DNA of 10,658 nucleotides, taken from an uncultured Lysobacterales bacterium. Lineage in GTDB: Bacteria > Pseudomonadota > Gammaproteobacteria > Xanthomonadales > SZUA-36. How positions within the stretch are numbered: position 1 is the first letter of the stretch; each line of letters starts with the position of its first letter. Location of the stretch: NCBI GenBank assembly GCA_937995275.1, contig CALKKN010000275.1, forward strand, positions 1-10,658, read 5' to 3'. Positions 1-6,254 of this stretch are shown here, in pieces. The position numbers and the translations under genes were made by a program. The notes below the pieces were generated by a model. It was not told the DNA's origin. It ran no database searches and worked only from the letters and a program-made list of their open reading frames with translations.

Positions 1-743
1 GCGAGTGGGTGATGAACGGCTATCGTGACATCCGTGACCTGCCTGCCCCGGAAATCACCGCGGAGACGCAACAGCGGATTCACCGGGTCACCCGGGCGGG
101 CGTGCCGGAAGTGCTGCCGGGCGCGCGCGAATTCGCACAGGAGTTGCCCTATCCGCGTTTTCACCTCGATTTCGAGACCGTCGCCCCACCGGTCCCGATC
201 TGGGCCGGGACGCGGCCGTACCAGACCCTCCCGATCCAGTGGTCCTGCCACGTCGAACGCGCACCCGGCGTGCTGGAACACGCCGAGTTCCTCGATCTGT
301 CCGGTGAACCGCCAATGCGACCCCTGGCCGAGGCGCTGATCCGGATTCTGGAAGCGGTAGGCCCGGTGCTCATGTACACCAGCTACGAGCGCGGCGTCAT
401 CGCAGGTCTGGCCGGGATGTATGCGGATCTCGCACCGAATCTCGAGGCGATCCTGGCACGCCTGGTCGACCTGCATCCGGTGGCCCGGGCGAATTACTAC
501 CACCCCGACATGCTGGGTTCCTGGTCGATCAAGGCCGTGCTGCCGACCATCGCGCCGGACATGGACTATGCGGCGCTGCAGGGCATCCAGGAGGGTACCG
601 AGGCTTCAGTTGCCTACCTGGAGGCAATCGCCCCCGCCACGTCGCCGGAACGCAAGGAGACCCTCCGGCAGGAACTCCTGGAGTACTGCCGGCACGACAC
701 CGAGGCGATGGTTCGCCTGATGCAGTTTTTCGCCGGGGCCTGA
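1..743 (+). CDS. DUF2779 family protein, C-terminal part (gene runs off the left edge)
   Basis: The reading frame is open from the first bases, so this is the 3' portion of a longer gene. DUF2779 proteins are usually around 500 residues and about 244 are visible from the GTG at base 9. That GTG/ATG pair is unlikely to be the true start. Numbering from it, a DFET motif (D54, E56) follows a beta-strand-like stretch, then come the family-typical segments PIWAGTRPYQ and PIQWSCH, an Asp in VDLHPVAR (D154), and YCRHD near the C-terminus (Y226, D230). This DxE...D...YxxxD order is that of DEDDy-type 3'-5' exonucleases of the RNase H fold, so a nuclease role is likely but is inferred from motifs only. 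The missing N-terminal half cannot be judged. The gene converges on the dodecin gene, with 53 bases between the stops. The family assignment is fairly sure; the biological role is unknown. Confidence 0.82.
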   Translation, partial: EWVMNGYRDIRDLPAPEITAETQQRIHRVTRAGVPEVLPGAREFAQELPYPRFHLDFETVAPPVPIWAGTRPYQTLPIQWSCHVERAPGVLEHAEFLDLSGEPPMRPLAEALIRILEAVGPVLMYTSYERGVIAGLAGMYADLAPNLEAILARLVDLHPVARANYYHPDMLGSWSIKAVLPTIAPDMDYAALQGIQEGTEASVAYLEAIAPATSPERKETLRQELLEYCRHDTEAMVRLMQFFAGA

Positions 744-796
744 GCGCCGGGAACGCGCCACGCCGGAACGCGGATCCGGCTCCGGTCGGCTGGCGA

Positions 797-997
797 TCAA
801 TCCAGTACGAAGGTAACCTTCAGATCGACACGGTATTTGGTGATATCGCCGCCCTCGACGGTGACCTTCTGCTCCTTGATCCAGGCCCCCTTGATGTTGT
901 GCACGGAATCGGAAGCCTTGGCGACACCCTGGCGGATCGCATCTTCGAAGCTCACGGTGGATTCGGAATTGATTTCAATGACTTTGGCAACGGTCAC
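797..997 (-). CDS. Dodecin (flavin-binding small protein)
   Basis: This encodes a 66-residue protein that matches dodecin along its whole length. Dodecins are 65-71 residue proteins that assemble into hollow dodecamers, bind FMN or other flavins in stacked pairs, and are thought to store or buffer flavin in the cytoplasm. Visible hallmarks are the N-terminal AKVIEI strand, SFEDAIRQGVAKAS helix, NIKGAWIKEQKV strand with W39 (the flavin-stacking Trp position) and Q43, and the closing YRVDLKVTFVLD strand. The start chosen is the GTG at 997, because AGGAGG lies 8 bases upstream (1006-1011) and it gives the usual family length. A longer frame from an ATG at 1075 would add 26 residues unlike dodecin, and that ATG overlaps a consensus -10 box. 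The gene follows the DUF4956 gene by 92 bases on the same strand but probably has its own promoter. Confidence 0.93.
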   Translation of the reverse strand: MTVAKVIEINSESTVSFEDAIRQGVAKASDSVHNIKGAWIKEQKVTVEGGDITKYRVDLKVTFVLD

Positions 998-1005
998 GGC
1001 ATGAT

Positions 1006-1011
1006 CCTCCT
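1006..1011 (-). promoter_or_regulatory. Ribosome binding site of dodecin
   Basis: A perfect AGGAGG lies 8 bases before the GTG start at 997. An ATG between them (1001-1003 on the minus strand) is out of frame and is followed after one codon by TGA, so the GTG is the start that fits. Confidence 0.8.
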
Positions 1012-1017
1012 GTAGCT

Positions 1018-1066
1018 CGACGCGGCCGCCGGGAGCGGACTGCCGATCAGCCGCAGGCGGCCGTCG
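1018..1066 (-). promoter_or_regulatory. Long hairpin in the dodecin 5' leader
   Basis: The leader contains an extended imperfect inverted repeat. The outer arms CGAC/GTCG (1018-1021 and 1063-1066) are followed by GGCCGCC/GGCGGCC (1024-1030 and 1056-1062), with a 2-base bulge at 1022-1023. Inside lie GCGG/CCGC (1035-1038 and 1051-1054) and CTG/CAG (1040-1042 and 1048-1050) around a 5-base loop. The structure starts next to the predicted transcription start (about 1067) and ends 6 bases before the AGGAGG. There is no T-run, so it does not look like an intrinsic terminator. It may stabilise the 5' end or control access to the ribosome site; the function is inferred. Confidence 0.5.
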
Positions 1067-1073
1067 TCCTTTC

Positions 1074-1079
1074 ATTATA
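1074..1079 (-). promoter_or_regulatory. Candidate -10 box (TATAAT) for dodecin
   Basis: A perfect TATAAT lies on the minus strand in otherwise GC-rich DNA, just past the stop of the DUF4956 gene and about 77 bases before the dodecin start. No convincing -35 hexamer is found 16-18 bases upstream and there is no TG extension, so it may depend on an activator or on another sigma factor. The predicted start of transcription is about base 1067. Confidence 0.45.
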
Positions 1080-1089
1080 GCGCTGCAGA

Positions 1090-1881
1090 TTACAGGCCGG
1101 ACTGTTGGTCGCCGTTGGCGGCCCGTTGCTCGGCTTCGAGCTGCTTGCGCGCCTGTTTGAGAGCTTTGCGCTGGGCCTCGTAGTGTGACTCGAGCCCATC
1201 GCCGGCGTAGTACACGTAGAGGGTCGCGTAGCAGAAAAAGACGGTCAGCACGGTCGAGATCTCCAGTGCTTCCACGCCCGCGGATATGCCGGTGCCGATG
1301 GCAACCAGGATGAACAGCGCGTCGAAGGTGTCCTGCAATGCGCGCCGGAAATGCACGCCGGCCACGATCCCGGCCAGGCTGAAGGCCAGCGCGAGGCTGT
1401 GCTGAACGACCAGCACGATGGCGGCGACGATGCCGGGAAGAATCAGCGTGGTTTCGTCCAGCGAGTGGTCATAGGCGCTCGCGCGGTGAATGCCCTTGTG
1501 GACCCACGAGACCGGCAGCATCAGCAGCCAGACGGCCATCATCACGACGATCAGGTGGCGTGCGTACCCGTAGCGGTCGAGTTCACTGGTTGTGCGGATG
1601 AACGTTTCCACGATCTCGAAGTCCGCGCCAGTGGCGGGTTGCTCCTCGCCCATGGAGACGCTCACCTCGCCGCTCTCCGCGAGTTCGGTCACGCCGCCGA
1701 CGGGCAACTCCGCGATGAAGCCCGGGAAAATCAGCGCCAGCGCAAGCACGAACATGGCGAGCCCGACGTGATAGGCGAGAACCTTGCGCAGCAGGCGAAA
1801 ATTGCCCGAACGAGGCAGCAGCGGAGGCTCCGGTACGACGCCGGATGCCAACGGGTGCTGCTGCTGTTGCTGTTTGCTCAT
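1090..1881 (-). CDS. DUF4956 family integral membrane protein
   Basis: This is a 263-residue membrane protein of unknown function. After a Gln-rich, Pro-containing cytoplasmic-type start (five Gln in residues 4-8) come hydrophobic segments at about 37-56, 108-127, 147-175, 184-203 and 207-226. Residues 60-105 between the first two are polar and acidic and probably form an extracytoplasmic loop. The region at about 141-202, with LDETTLILPGIVAAI, VHFRRALQD and FDALFILVAIGTGISAG, is the conserved DUF4956 core. The C-terminal 230-256 is charged and probably helical or coiled. The ATG at 1881 is the first possible start, since an in-frame TGA lies two codons upstream, but no Shine-Dalgarno sequence is visible and the bases directly before it are a tandem TGAC repeat. 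Dodecin lies 92 bases downstream. Some DUF4956 proteins lie near polyphosphate/VTC-type or cell-envelope genes; nothing here points to one role. Confidence 0.82.
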   Translation of the reverse strand: MSKQQQQQHPLASGVVPEPPLLPRSGNFRLLRKVLAYHVGLAMFVLALALIFPGFIAELPVGGVTELAESGEVSVSMGEEQPATGADFEIVETFIRTTSELDRYGYARHLIVVMMAVWLLMLPVSWVHKGIHRASAYDHSLDETTLILPGIVAAIVLVVQHSLALAFSLAGIVAGVHFRRALQDTFDALFILVAIGTGISAGVEALEISTVLTVFFCYATLYVYYAGDGLESHYEAQRKALKQARKQLEAEQRAANGDQQSGL

Positions 1882-1895
1882 CAGTCAGTCAGTCA
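1882..1895. repeat. Tandem tetranucleotide repeat before the DUF4956 start
   Basis: Three and a half copies of CAGT (plus strand) abut the start codon of the DUF4956 gene and occupy the place where a ribosome site would be expected. On the coding strand the repeat reads as TGAC units and supplies an in-frame stop. Short repeats of this type can change length by slippage, but 3.5 copies is few. Confidence 0.6.
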
Positions 1896-1917
1896 TTCTG
1901 CCGCAGCGGTCGAGCCG

Positions 1918-1923
1918 ATTGTA
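1918..1923 (-). promoter_or_regulatory. Candidate -10 box (TACAAT) for the DUF4956 gene
   Basis: TACAAT matches the sigma70 -10 consensus at 5 of 6 positions and lies 36 bases before the start codon at 1881, placing transcription start near 1911. No good -35 hexamer is seen at 15-18 bases spacing. It lies in the 187-base divergent region shared with the DksA-like gene. Confidence 0.35.
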
Positions 1924-1980
1924 CCTCATAAGCACGTCTGACCGCGGCACACGCCCGGCAGGCTGCTGCCCGTATACGTT

Positions 1981-2008
1981 TTGCAATTTTCGACCATCGG
2001 ATCATACT
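1981..2008 (+). promoter_or_regulatory. Candidate promoter of the DksA-like gene
   Basis: TTGCAA (1981-1986) is a -35-like hexamer and CATACT (2003-2008) a -10-like hexamer, spaced by 16 bases. Together they lie about 60 bases before the ATG at 2069, in the most AT-rich part of the divergent region. Both hexamers match the consensus only at four positions, so this is a candidate only. Confidence 0.33.
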
Positions 2009-2068
2009 GTACTCGACAAGGTATCGGATACGGACGGCTTCGACCGGGATTCGAGCCGGGACAATGCC

Positions 2069-2458
2069 ATGTTGAACACCGAGCAACGGGAAAAGCTGCG
2101 ACACCTGCTGGAAAACCGCCATCGCGAATTGCGCGAGGAAATCCGGCAAGGCCTGCTGGATACCCGGGATCAGCACTTCATCGACCTGGCGGGGCAGGTG
2201 CGCGACCTCGAGGAGGCGTCCGTTGCGGATCTGTTGGTTGACATCGACCTGTCGATGATCGACAAGCATGTCGGCGAGATCAGGGATATCGATTCCGCGT
2301 TCTTACGCATGCGCACCGGAAGCTACGGGGTCTGCACCGACTGCGGCGAGGCGATTGCACCGCCGCGCCTGGCCGCATTCCCGACGGCCAAACGCTGTCG
2401 CCCCTGCCAGGAGAACTACGAGCGCAGCCACGCAGGCAACTCGACTCCGACATTGTGA
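2069..2458 (+). CDS. TraR/DksA-type C4 zinc-finger protein
   Basis: This is a 129-residue protein of the DksA/TraR family, which enters the RNA polymerase secondary channel and changes promoter output, often together with ppGpp. Residues 1-80 are charged and helical, as expected for the coiled-coil arms. C89-x2-C92-x17-C110-x2-C113 is the canonical zinc finger, with the typical SYGVCTDCG and PTAKRC surroundings. Aligning by eye without gaps from the first Cys to E. coli DksA places D46 and E49 where DksA has the tip residues D71 and D74, and S51 in place of A76, so the DxxDxA tip motif is modified. The protein is shorter than E. coli DksA (151 residues) and is more likely a paralogue than the housekeeping DksA. 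The ATG at 2069 begins the homologous part; only a weak GGGA lies 7 bases upstream. The frame is open further upstream but that part does not resemble the family. Confidence 0.88.
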   Translation: MLNTEQREKLRHLLENRHRELREEIRQGLLDTRDQHFIDLAGQVRDLEEASVADLLVDIDLSMIDKHVGEIRDIDSAFLRMRTGSYGVCTDCGEAIAPPRLAAFPTAKRCRPCQENYERSHAGNSTPTL

Positions 2459-2474
2459 CCGGGCCCGGGTGCGG

Positions 2475-4430
2475 TCAGCGGCCGGCCAGCCAGTAAAAGC
2501 GGTGCGGCGGGATGACGAGTTGATCCTTGAACAGCGCCGGCGCCTCGCCGGTGTACAGGTCGCGCAACCGCTCGAACTCCAGGTAGGAGCGGTAATGAAG
2601 ATCGCCCAGGTTCAGTGACTGGGGCGCGACGTCGAAATTGCCTACCACCAGTACCGGCTCGCCCTGCGCGAAGGGATCGGTGCGCAGGAACACGAACAGG
2701 TGCGGGTTGCCGGTTTCGATCAACTCCCGGTTGTTGAAGTCGGCAAAGGCCGGCGTGTTCTTGCGCACCGCGATCATCTTTCTTATGCCCTCAAACAGGC
2801 GTTGTTCGGGCGTGCCGGGCTTGTGGCGGCGCTCGGCCTTGTCCCAGTCGATCACGGGCCGATGAATCCAGCGCGTGTCGTGCGCCTTCGCCTCGTCGTC
2901 CATGAAGGAAAAGTCGTTGAGCATGCCGATTTCGTCGCCGTAATACAGCAGCGGGATGCCGCCGAATGACATGATCATGCCGTGCAGCAGCAGGATCAGG
3001 TCGATGCATTCCCGGATCGCTTCCTCATCTTCGCGCTCCAACGCAGCCTCGAGCCCGACCAGGGAGGCCAGCGAACCGGAGATACGGCTGTCGCCGCTTT
3101 TTTCATCGCGCCCGAACGGCTGCCCGCGCGCCAGGGAATCTTCCCACTCCCCGGTAAAGTAGTCGACCAGGAAGCTGCGGTGGGAGCGCGGCTCGTAGCC
3201 GGCGCGAATGACGTCGGCATCGTCGAAGCCCAGGCCAATGTCATCGTGACAGCGCACGTAGTTCAGCCAGGTTGCGCGGTTCAGCTTGTCCGGCAGGTTG
3301 CGGATGCCCTGCTCGAGCAGTCTGGTGTTCTTGGTGGCGACCGCGTCCCAAAGCAGGGCCATGAAGGTGGCGTTGTAGGCGATCTCGCATTCCTTGGCGA
3401 TGACCGCGTCCTCGCCGAAGTACTTGATGATCTCGACCGGCGCGACGATGGCCTCGGCGATAAACAGTACGCCGGGGGCGGTGACCTGGCAGCAGTCCTT
3501 CAGCAGCTGCAGGATCAGGTGCGCCTCGTGCTCGTTCTGGCAGGTCGTGCCAATCTTTTTCCACAGGAAGGCGGGCGCGTCCAGGCGCAGGATGTCAGCG
3601 CCCTGGTTGGCCCAGAACAGCAGAACGTCCAGCATCTCCGCAAAAACCGCCGGGTTGCTCCAGTTGAGGTCCCACTGGTAATCGTTGAATACCGTCATGA
3701 CCCACTGCTGCATGGCCTCGTCCCAGGTGAAGTTCCCCGGCGAGGTTTCCGGGAAGACCTCCGGCATGCTTTCCTCGAACATGTCCGGAATCTCGCGGTT
3801 CGGGAACACGTAGAAGTAATCCTGGAACCGCTTCTCGCCGTCACGGGCCCGGCGCGCCCATTCGTGCTGGTCGGACACGTGGTTGACGACCACGTCCAGC
3901 GTCAGCAGCATGCCCCGGTGCCGCAGGCTGGCGGACAGCGCCCGCAGGTCGTCCAGGGTGCCGACCTGGGGATCCACGTTCCGGTAGTCGCTGACCGCGT
4001 AACCGCCGTCGCTGGCGCCGGGCGGGCACTTCACAATCGGCATTACGTGCAGCAGATTGACCCCCAGTTCCTGCAGGTAGCCGAGGCGCTTGCCCAGCCC
4101 CTCGAGGTCGCCGGCGAATGCGTTCGCGTAAAGAGCCATGCCGACCCACTCCTGGCTGAGGAACCAGTTGTGATTCCGTTCGCGCATGACGTCCAGCCGC
4201 TTGAACTGGTCGTCGCGCTGGATGTAGTTCACCGCCAGCACTTCCACCAGCCGCAGCAGGTTGTCGTCGAAATCGTCGCGCCTGCCGTAGAGCTGTTTGA
4301 ACAGCGAATGGATCGCGTAGAAATTGGCGCCCAGGCGTGTGTAGAAGTGGCGCAGATCGCGCTTGCGGATTTCGGGCTTGAGCTGGTCGAGAATCCGGTC
4401 CAGGTGAGAATGGGAAACCTGTTCGTACAT
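2475..4430 (-). CDS. ams: Amylosucrase-type GH13 enzyme
   Basis: This is a 651-residue cytoplasmic enzyme close in length and layout to Neisseria amylosucrase (GH13 subfamily 4), which transfers glucose from sucrose to an alpha-1,4-glucan and releases fructose. An N-terminal helical domain covers about 1-95 and the (beta/alpha)8 barrel follows. Visible sites are D141 in DGGYAVSDYR, LDVVVNH (H184), R282 and nucleophile D284 in ILRLDA, acid/base E326 in FIAEAIV, H395-D396 in RCHDDIG, and R520 in HDTRWIHRP. All GH13 catalytic positions are therefore intact. A beta-rich C-terminal domain covers about 570-651. A sucrose hydrolase of the same subfamily cannot be excluded by eye. It is the last gene of the sucrose cluster, 67 bases after fruK. 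The ATG at 4430 lacks a clear ribosome site, but an in-frame TGA 9 bases upstream rules out a longer start. Confidence 0.9.
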   Translation of the reverse strand: MYEQVSHSHLDRILDQLKPEIRKRDLRHFYTRLGANFYAIHSLFKQLYGRRDDFDDNLLRLVEVLAVNYIQRDDQFKRLDVMRERNHNWFLSQEWVGMALYANAFAGDLEGLGKRLGYLQELGVNLLHVMPIVKCPPGASDGGYAVSDYRNVDPQVGTLDDLRALSASLRHRGMLLTLDVVVNHVSDQHEWARRARDGEKRFQDYFYVFPNREIPDMFEESMPEVFPETSPGNFTWDEAMQQWVMTVFNDYQWDLNWSNPAVFAEMLDVLLFWANQGADILRLDAPAFLWKKIGTTCQNEHEAHLILQLLKDCCQVTAPGVLFIAEAIVAPVEIIKYFGEDAVIAKECEIAYNATFMALLWDAVATKNTRLLEQGIRNLPDKLNRATWLNYVRCHDDIGLGFDDADVIRAGYEPRSHRSFLVDYFTGEWEDSLARGQPFGRDEKSGDSRISGSLASLVGLEAALEREDEEAIRECIDLILLLHGMIMSFGGIPLLYYGDEIGMLNDFSFMDDEAKAHDTRWIHRPVIDWDKAERRHKPGTPEQRLFEGIRKMIAVRKNTPAFADFNNRELIETGNPHLFVFLRTDPFAQGEPVLVVGNFDVAPQSLNLGDLHYRSYLEFERLRDLYTGEAPALFKDQLVIPPHRFYWLAGR

Positions 4431-4467
4431 GGCGATGGTTCAGCTTATGGGAGTCTGGAACATGATT

Positions 4468-4473
4468 ATTATC
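4468..4473 (-). promoter_or_regulatory. Possible internal -10 box (GATAAT) before ams
   Basis: The fruK-ams gap holds the only AT-rich patch for several hundred bases, including GATAAT (5 of 6 to consensus) about 38 bases before the ams start. No -35 hexamer is evident. An internal promoter would let ams be made apart from sps-spp-fruK. This is weak evidence. Confidence 0.22.
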
Positions 4474-4497
4474 CGGGTCGGAGGGCTACCGGAAGCG

Positions 4498-5382
4498 TTA
4501 CTCCTCATCGCTGGACCACTTCACCATGAACCCGGCGTAAAATCCCGGCTCCGGGACGGTGGCGCCGCGCTGCCCGACGATGGCCGAAGCGAACGACTGC
4601 GCCCGCTCGAGGGTGACACCCAGCGGCCAGCCGCGCAACAGGCCGAGGATCATCACAGCGGCCAGCGCGTCGCCCGCACCGACGGTGTCGACCACCCCGA
4701 TGTTCGCCTCGGGGCGGGCTTCCCAGCGCTCACCGGCGGCGGTCAGCACGCTCGCGCCATGGGCGCCGTCGGTCAGCACCAACCCGCGGAGGTCGTTGCG
4801 CACCAGGAAGGACAGCGCCCGGCGGTCGGCGGCCGCGGTGCCCGGCGCCAGTTCGTCGAGTTCGTCGCTGTTGAGCTTGACCCAGTGGGCGCCCGCAAGG
4901 GCTTCAAAGACCCGTTCGCGCCGCCACCAGGGCGGCCTGAGATTAACGTCGACGAAGACGGTTTCAGGCCGGCTGCCGTGCAGTTGGCGCCACGCCTCCC
5001 GGGCCCGCTCATCGCGCAGGGCGAGCGTGCCATGGTAGAGCAGGGGGCAACGCGGGGTCAGGCCGTGCGGCTCGATGGCGTCCCAGGCTGCAGGGTGGAC
5101 GATGTCGTAGGCGGGCTCGCCGGCCTCGATCGACACCTCCACGCGCCCGGTCGGCAACCGGGCATCGCTTTGCAGCCCCGTGCGGTCGAGGCGCCAGTCG
5201 TCCATCGCATCGATGACAGCCGCGGCGTCCGGGTCGCTGCCGACCCGGCTGATCAGGACCGGCGATTCGCCGAATGCCTGCAGGTGCCAGGCCACGTTGA
5301 AGGGTGCGCCGCCGAGCACGCGCCCGCCGTCCGGAAAATGGTCAAACAACACTTCGCCGAAGATGCAGGGTCGGGCGCTCAC
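4498..5382 (-). CDS. fruK: PfkB-family fructokinase
   Basis: This is a 294-residue ribokinase/PfkB sugar kinase, the family's usual length. It shows the N-terminal GGAPFNVAWHL (24-34) that packs on the sugar, an early Asp (D14) in the substrate site, FVDVNLRPPWW (143-153), KLNSDELDEL (169-178) and the signature DTVGAGD at 232-238, with D238 as the catalytic base. Family membership alone would allow other sugars, but its place between spp and ams argues for fructose. It would convert fructose set free by amylosucrase into fructose-6-phosphate, the substrate of sucrose-phosphate synthase. It starts at GTG (5382) and shares GTGA with the stop of spp, a 4-base overlap that suggests translational coupling. 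In methanotrophs the equivalent gene of the sps-spp-fruK-ams operon is an ATP-dependent fructokinase. Confidence 0.9.
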   Translation of the reverse strand: MSARPCIFGEVLFDHFPDGGRVLGGAPFNVAWHLQAFGESPVLISRVGSDPDAAAVIDAMDDWRLDRTGLQSDARLPTGRVEVSIEAGEPAYDIVHPAAWDAIEPHGLTPRCPLLYHGTLALRDERAREAWRQLHGSRPETVFVDVNLRPPWWRRERVFEALAGAHWVKLNSDELDELAPGTAAADRRALSFLVRNDLRGLVLTDGAHGASVLTAAGERWEARPEANIGVVDTVGAGDALAAVMILGLLRGWPLGVTLERAQSFASAIVGQRGATVPEPGFYAGFMVKWSSDEE

Positions 5383-6254
5383 CCTGTCGTATCGCTTTCG
5401 CTGCCCATGGGATCGTCCAGCCAGTCGGCAATCACGCGGTGATAATGGGCGATGCCTTCGAGCATGCCGCCGGCGTAGTTGCCGTTCATGCCCAGGAATC
5501 CGCCCCGGGCGACATAGAGCCGGTCGCTGGTGTTCGCCTCGGCCGCGAGGCGGCAGGCCAGGTCCCTGACTTCCGCGCGGCTGTTGGCGACCAACACCGC
5601 AGGAATGGGGCTGACCAGCACCTCCAGGTCGTTGCCGCTGTCGCCGCAGAACACGGTGTGGCCCATATCGAACCGCTGCTCACGCATCAGTGCCTCGATC
5701 GCGTGCCGCTTCGACGCGCGGGCCGGCAGCACGTCCAGCAGCCCGACGCCCTCGATGTCATCAACGCTGAAGACCAGCCGTGCCCGCACGCCGGCGCCTT
5801 CGAGGCGTTGGCGGACGACGGCGGACAGGGAACTGGTGTCCAGCCCGGGCGGCAGGTAGTAGCTGAGTTTCAGGCGGTTCTGCTTGCTGTCTTCCTGGGG
5901 GCGCAGCGCCTTCAGGTCCTGCAGCAATGCGTGGAGGTCGCCGCGCGAGCGCCCGGCCCAGTCCTCCCCGATCCGGCGTTCCCAGCTTTCCAGCCGTTCC
6001 CAGGCATGTCGCGCACCCACCCGGTAGATCGTGGTGCCCACGTCCCCGATGACAAAATCCGGAACCGGCAGGTCCCATTCCGCGATCGCTTCCTCCACCA
6101 GGGCCCGGTGGCGGCCGCTGACGTAGGCCAGCGTGACTTCCGGCCGCCCGGCGAGCATCGCGAAGCGGTGGCGGGCCCCGGCGGACTCGGGCTCTGGCCC
6201 GTTGGGGATCAGCGTCCGGTCGAGGTCGGTGCAGATCAGCAGCCGTTCGGACAT
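5379..6254 (-). CDS. spp: Sucrose-6-phosphate phosphatase (HAD-IIB family)
   Basis: This is a 291-residue HAD-superfamily phosphatase of the Cof/SPP type that would remove phosphate from sucrose-6-phosphate, making sucrose formation irreversible. All four HAD motifs are visible: nucleophile D10 and acid/base D12 in CTDLDRTL, S46 in YVSGR, K182 in RASK, and the intact metal site GDSGND (204-209). The cap domain between about 80 and 175 carries KLSYYLPPG and LDVLPARASK, typical of sucrose phosphatases. The gene overlaps sps by a single base (TGATG) and fruK by four. It is a complete enzyme, in contrast to the SPP-like C-terminal domain of the neighbouring sps, whose last motif is altered. Specificity for sucrose-6-phosphate is inferred from motifs and neighbours. 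Confidence 0.92.
   Translation of the reverse strand: MSERLLICTDLDRTLIPNGPEPESAGARHRFAMLAGRPEVTLAYVSGRHRALVEEAIAEWDLPVPDFVIGDVGTTIYRVGARHAWERLESWERRIGEDWAGRSRGDLHALLQDLKALRPQEDSKQNRLKLSYYLPPGLDTSSLSAVVRQRLEGAGVRARLVFSVDDIEGVGLLDVLPARASKRHAIEALMREQRFDMGHTVFCGDSGNDLEVLVSPIPAVLVANSRAEVRDLACRLAAEANTSDRLYVARGGFLGMNGNYAGGMLEGIAHYHRVIADWLDDPMGSESDTTG

Noticed and set aside
762..780. Hairpin GCCGGA/TCCGGC between the DUF2779 and dodecin stops as a terminator
   Set aside because: The stem has only 6 pairs and no T-run follows on either strand; such stems are common in GC-rich DNA.
1018..1066. FMN riboswitch in the dodecin leader
   Set aside because: The leader is under 70 bases and a simple nested hairpin; the multi-branched FMN aptamer with its conserved AGGGUG-type elements is not visible.
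998..1075. N-terminal extension of dodecin from the ATG at 1075
   Set aside because: The ATG overlaps the TATAAT box, the extra 26 residues do not resemble dodecin, and a perfect ribosome site serves the GTG at 997.
1784..2068. Upstream extension of the DksA-like protein
   Set aside because: The frame is open but the added residues overlap the DUF4956 gene and both candidate promoters, and do not resemble DksA; the homologous part begins at the ATG at 2069.
2982..4529. 515-codon plus-strand frame opposite ams
   Set aside because: It is the antisense shadow of a clear GH13 gene with all catalytic residues; the product shows no domain.
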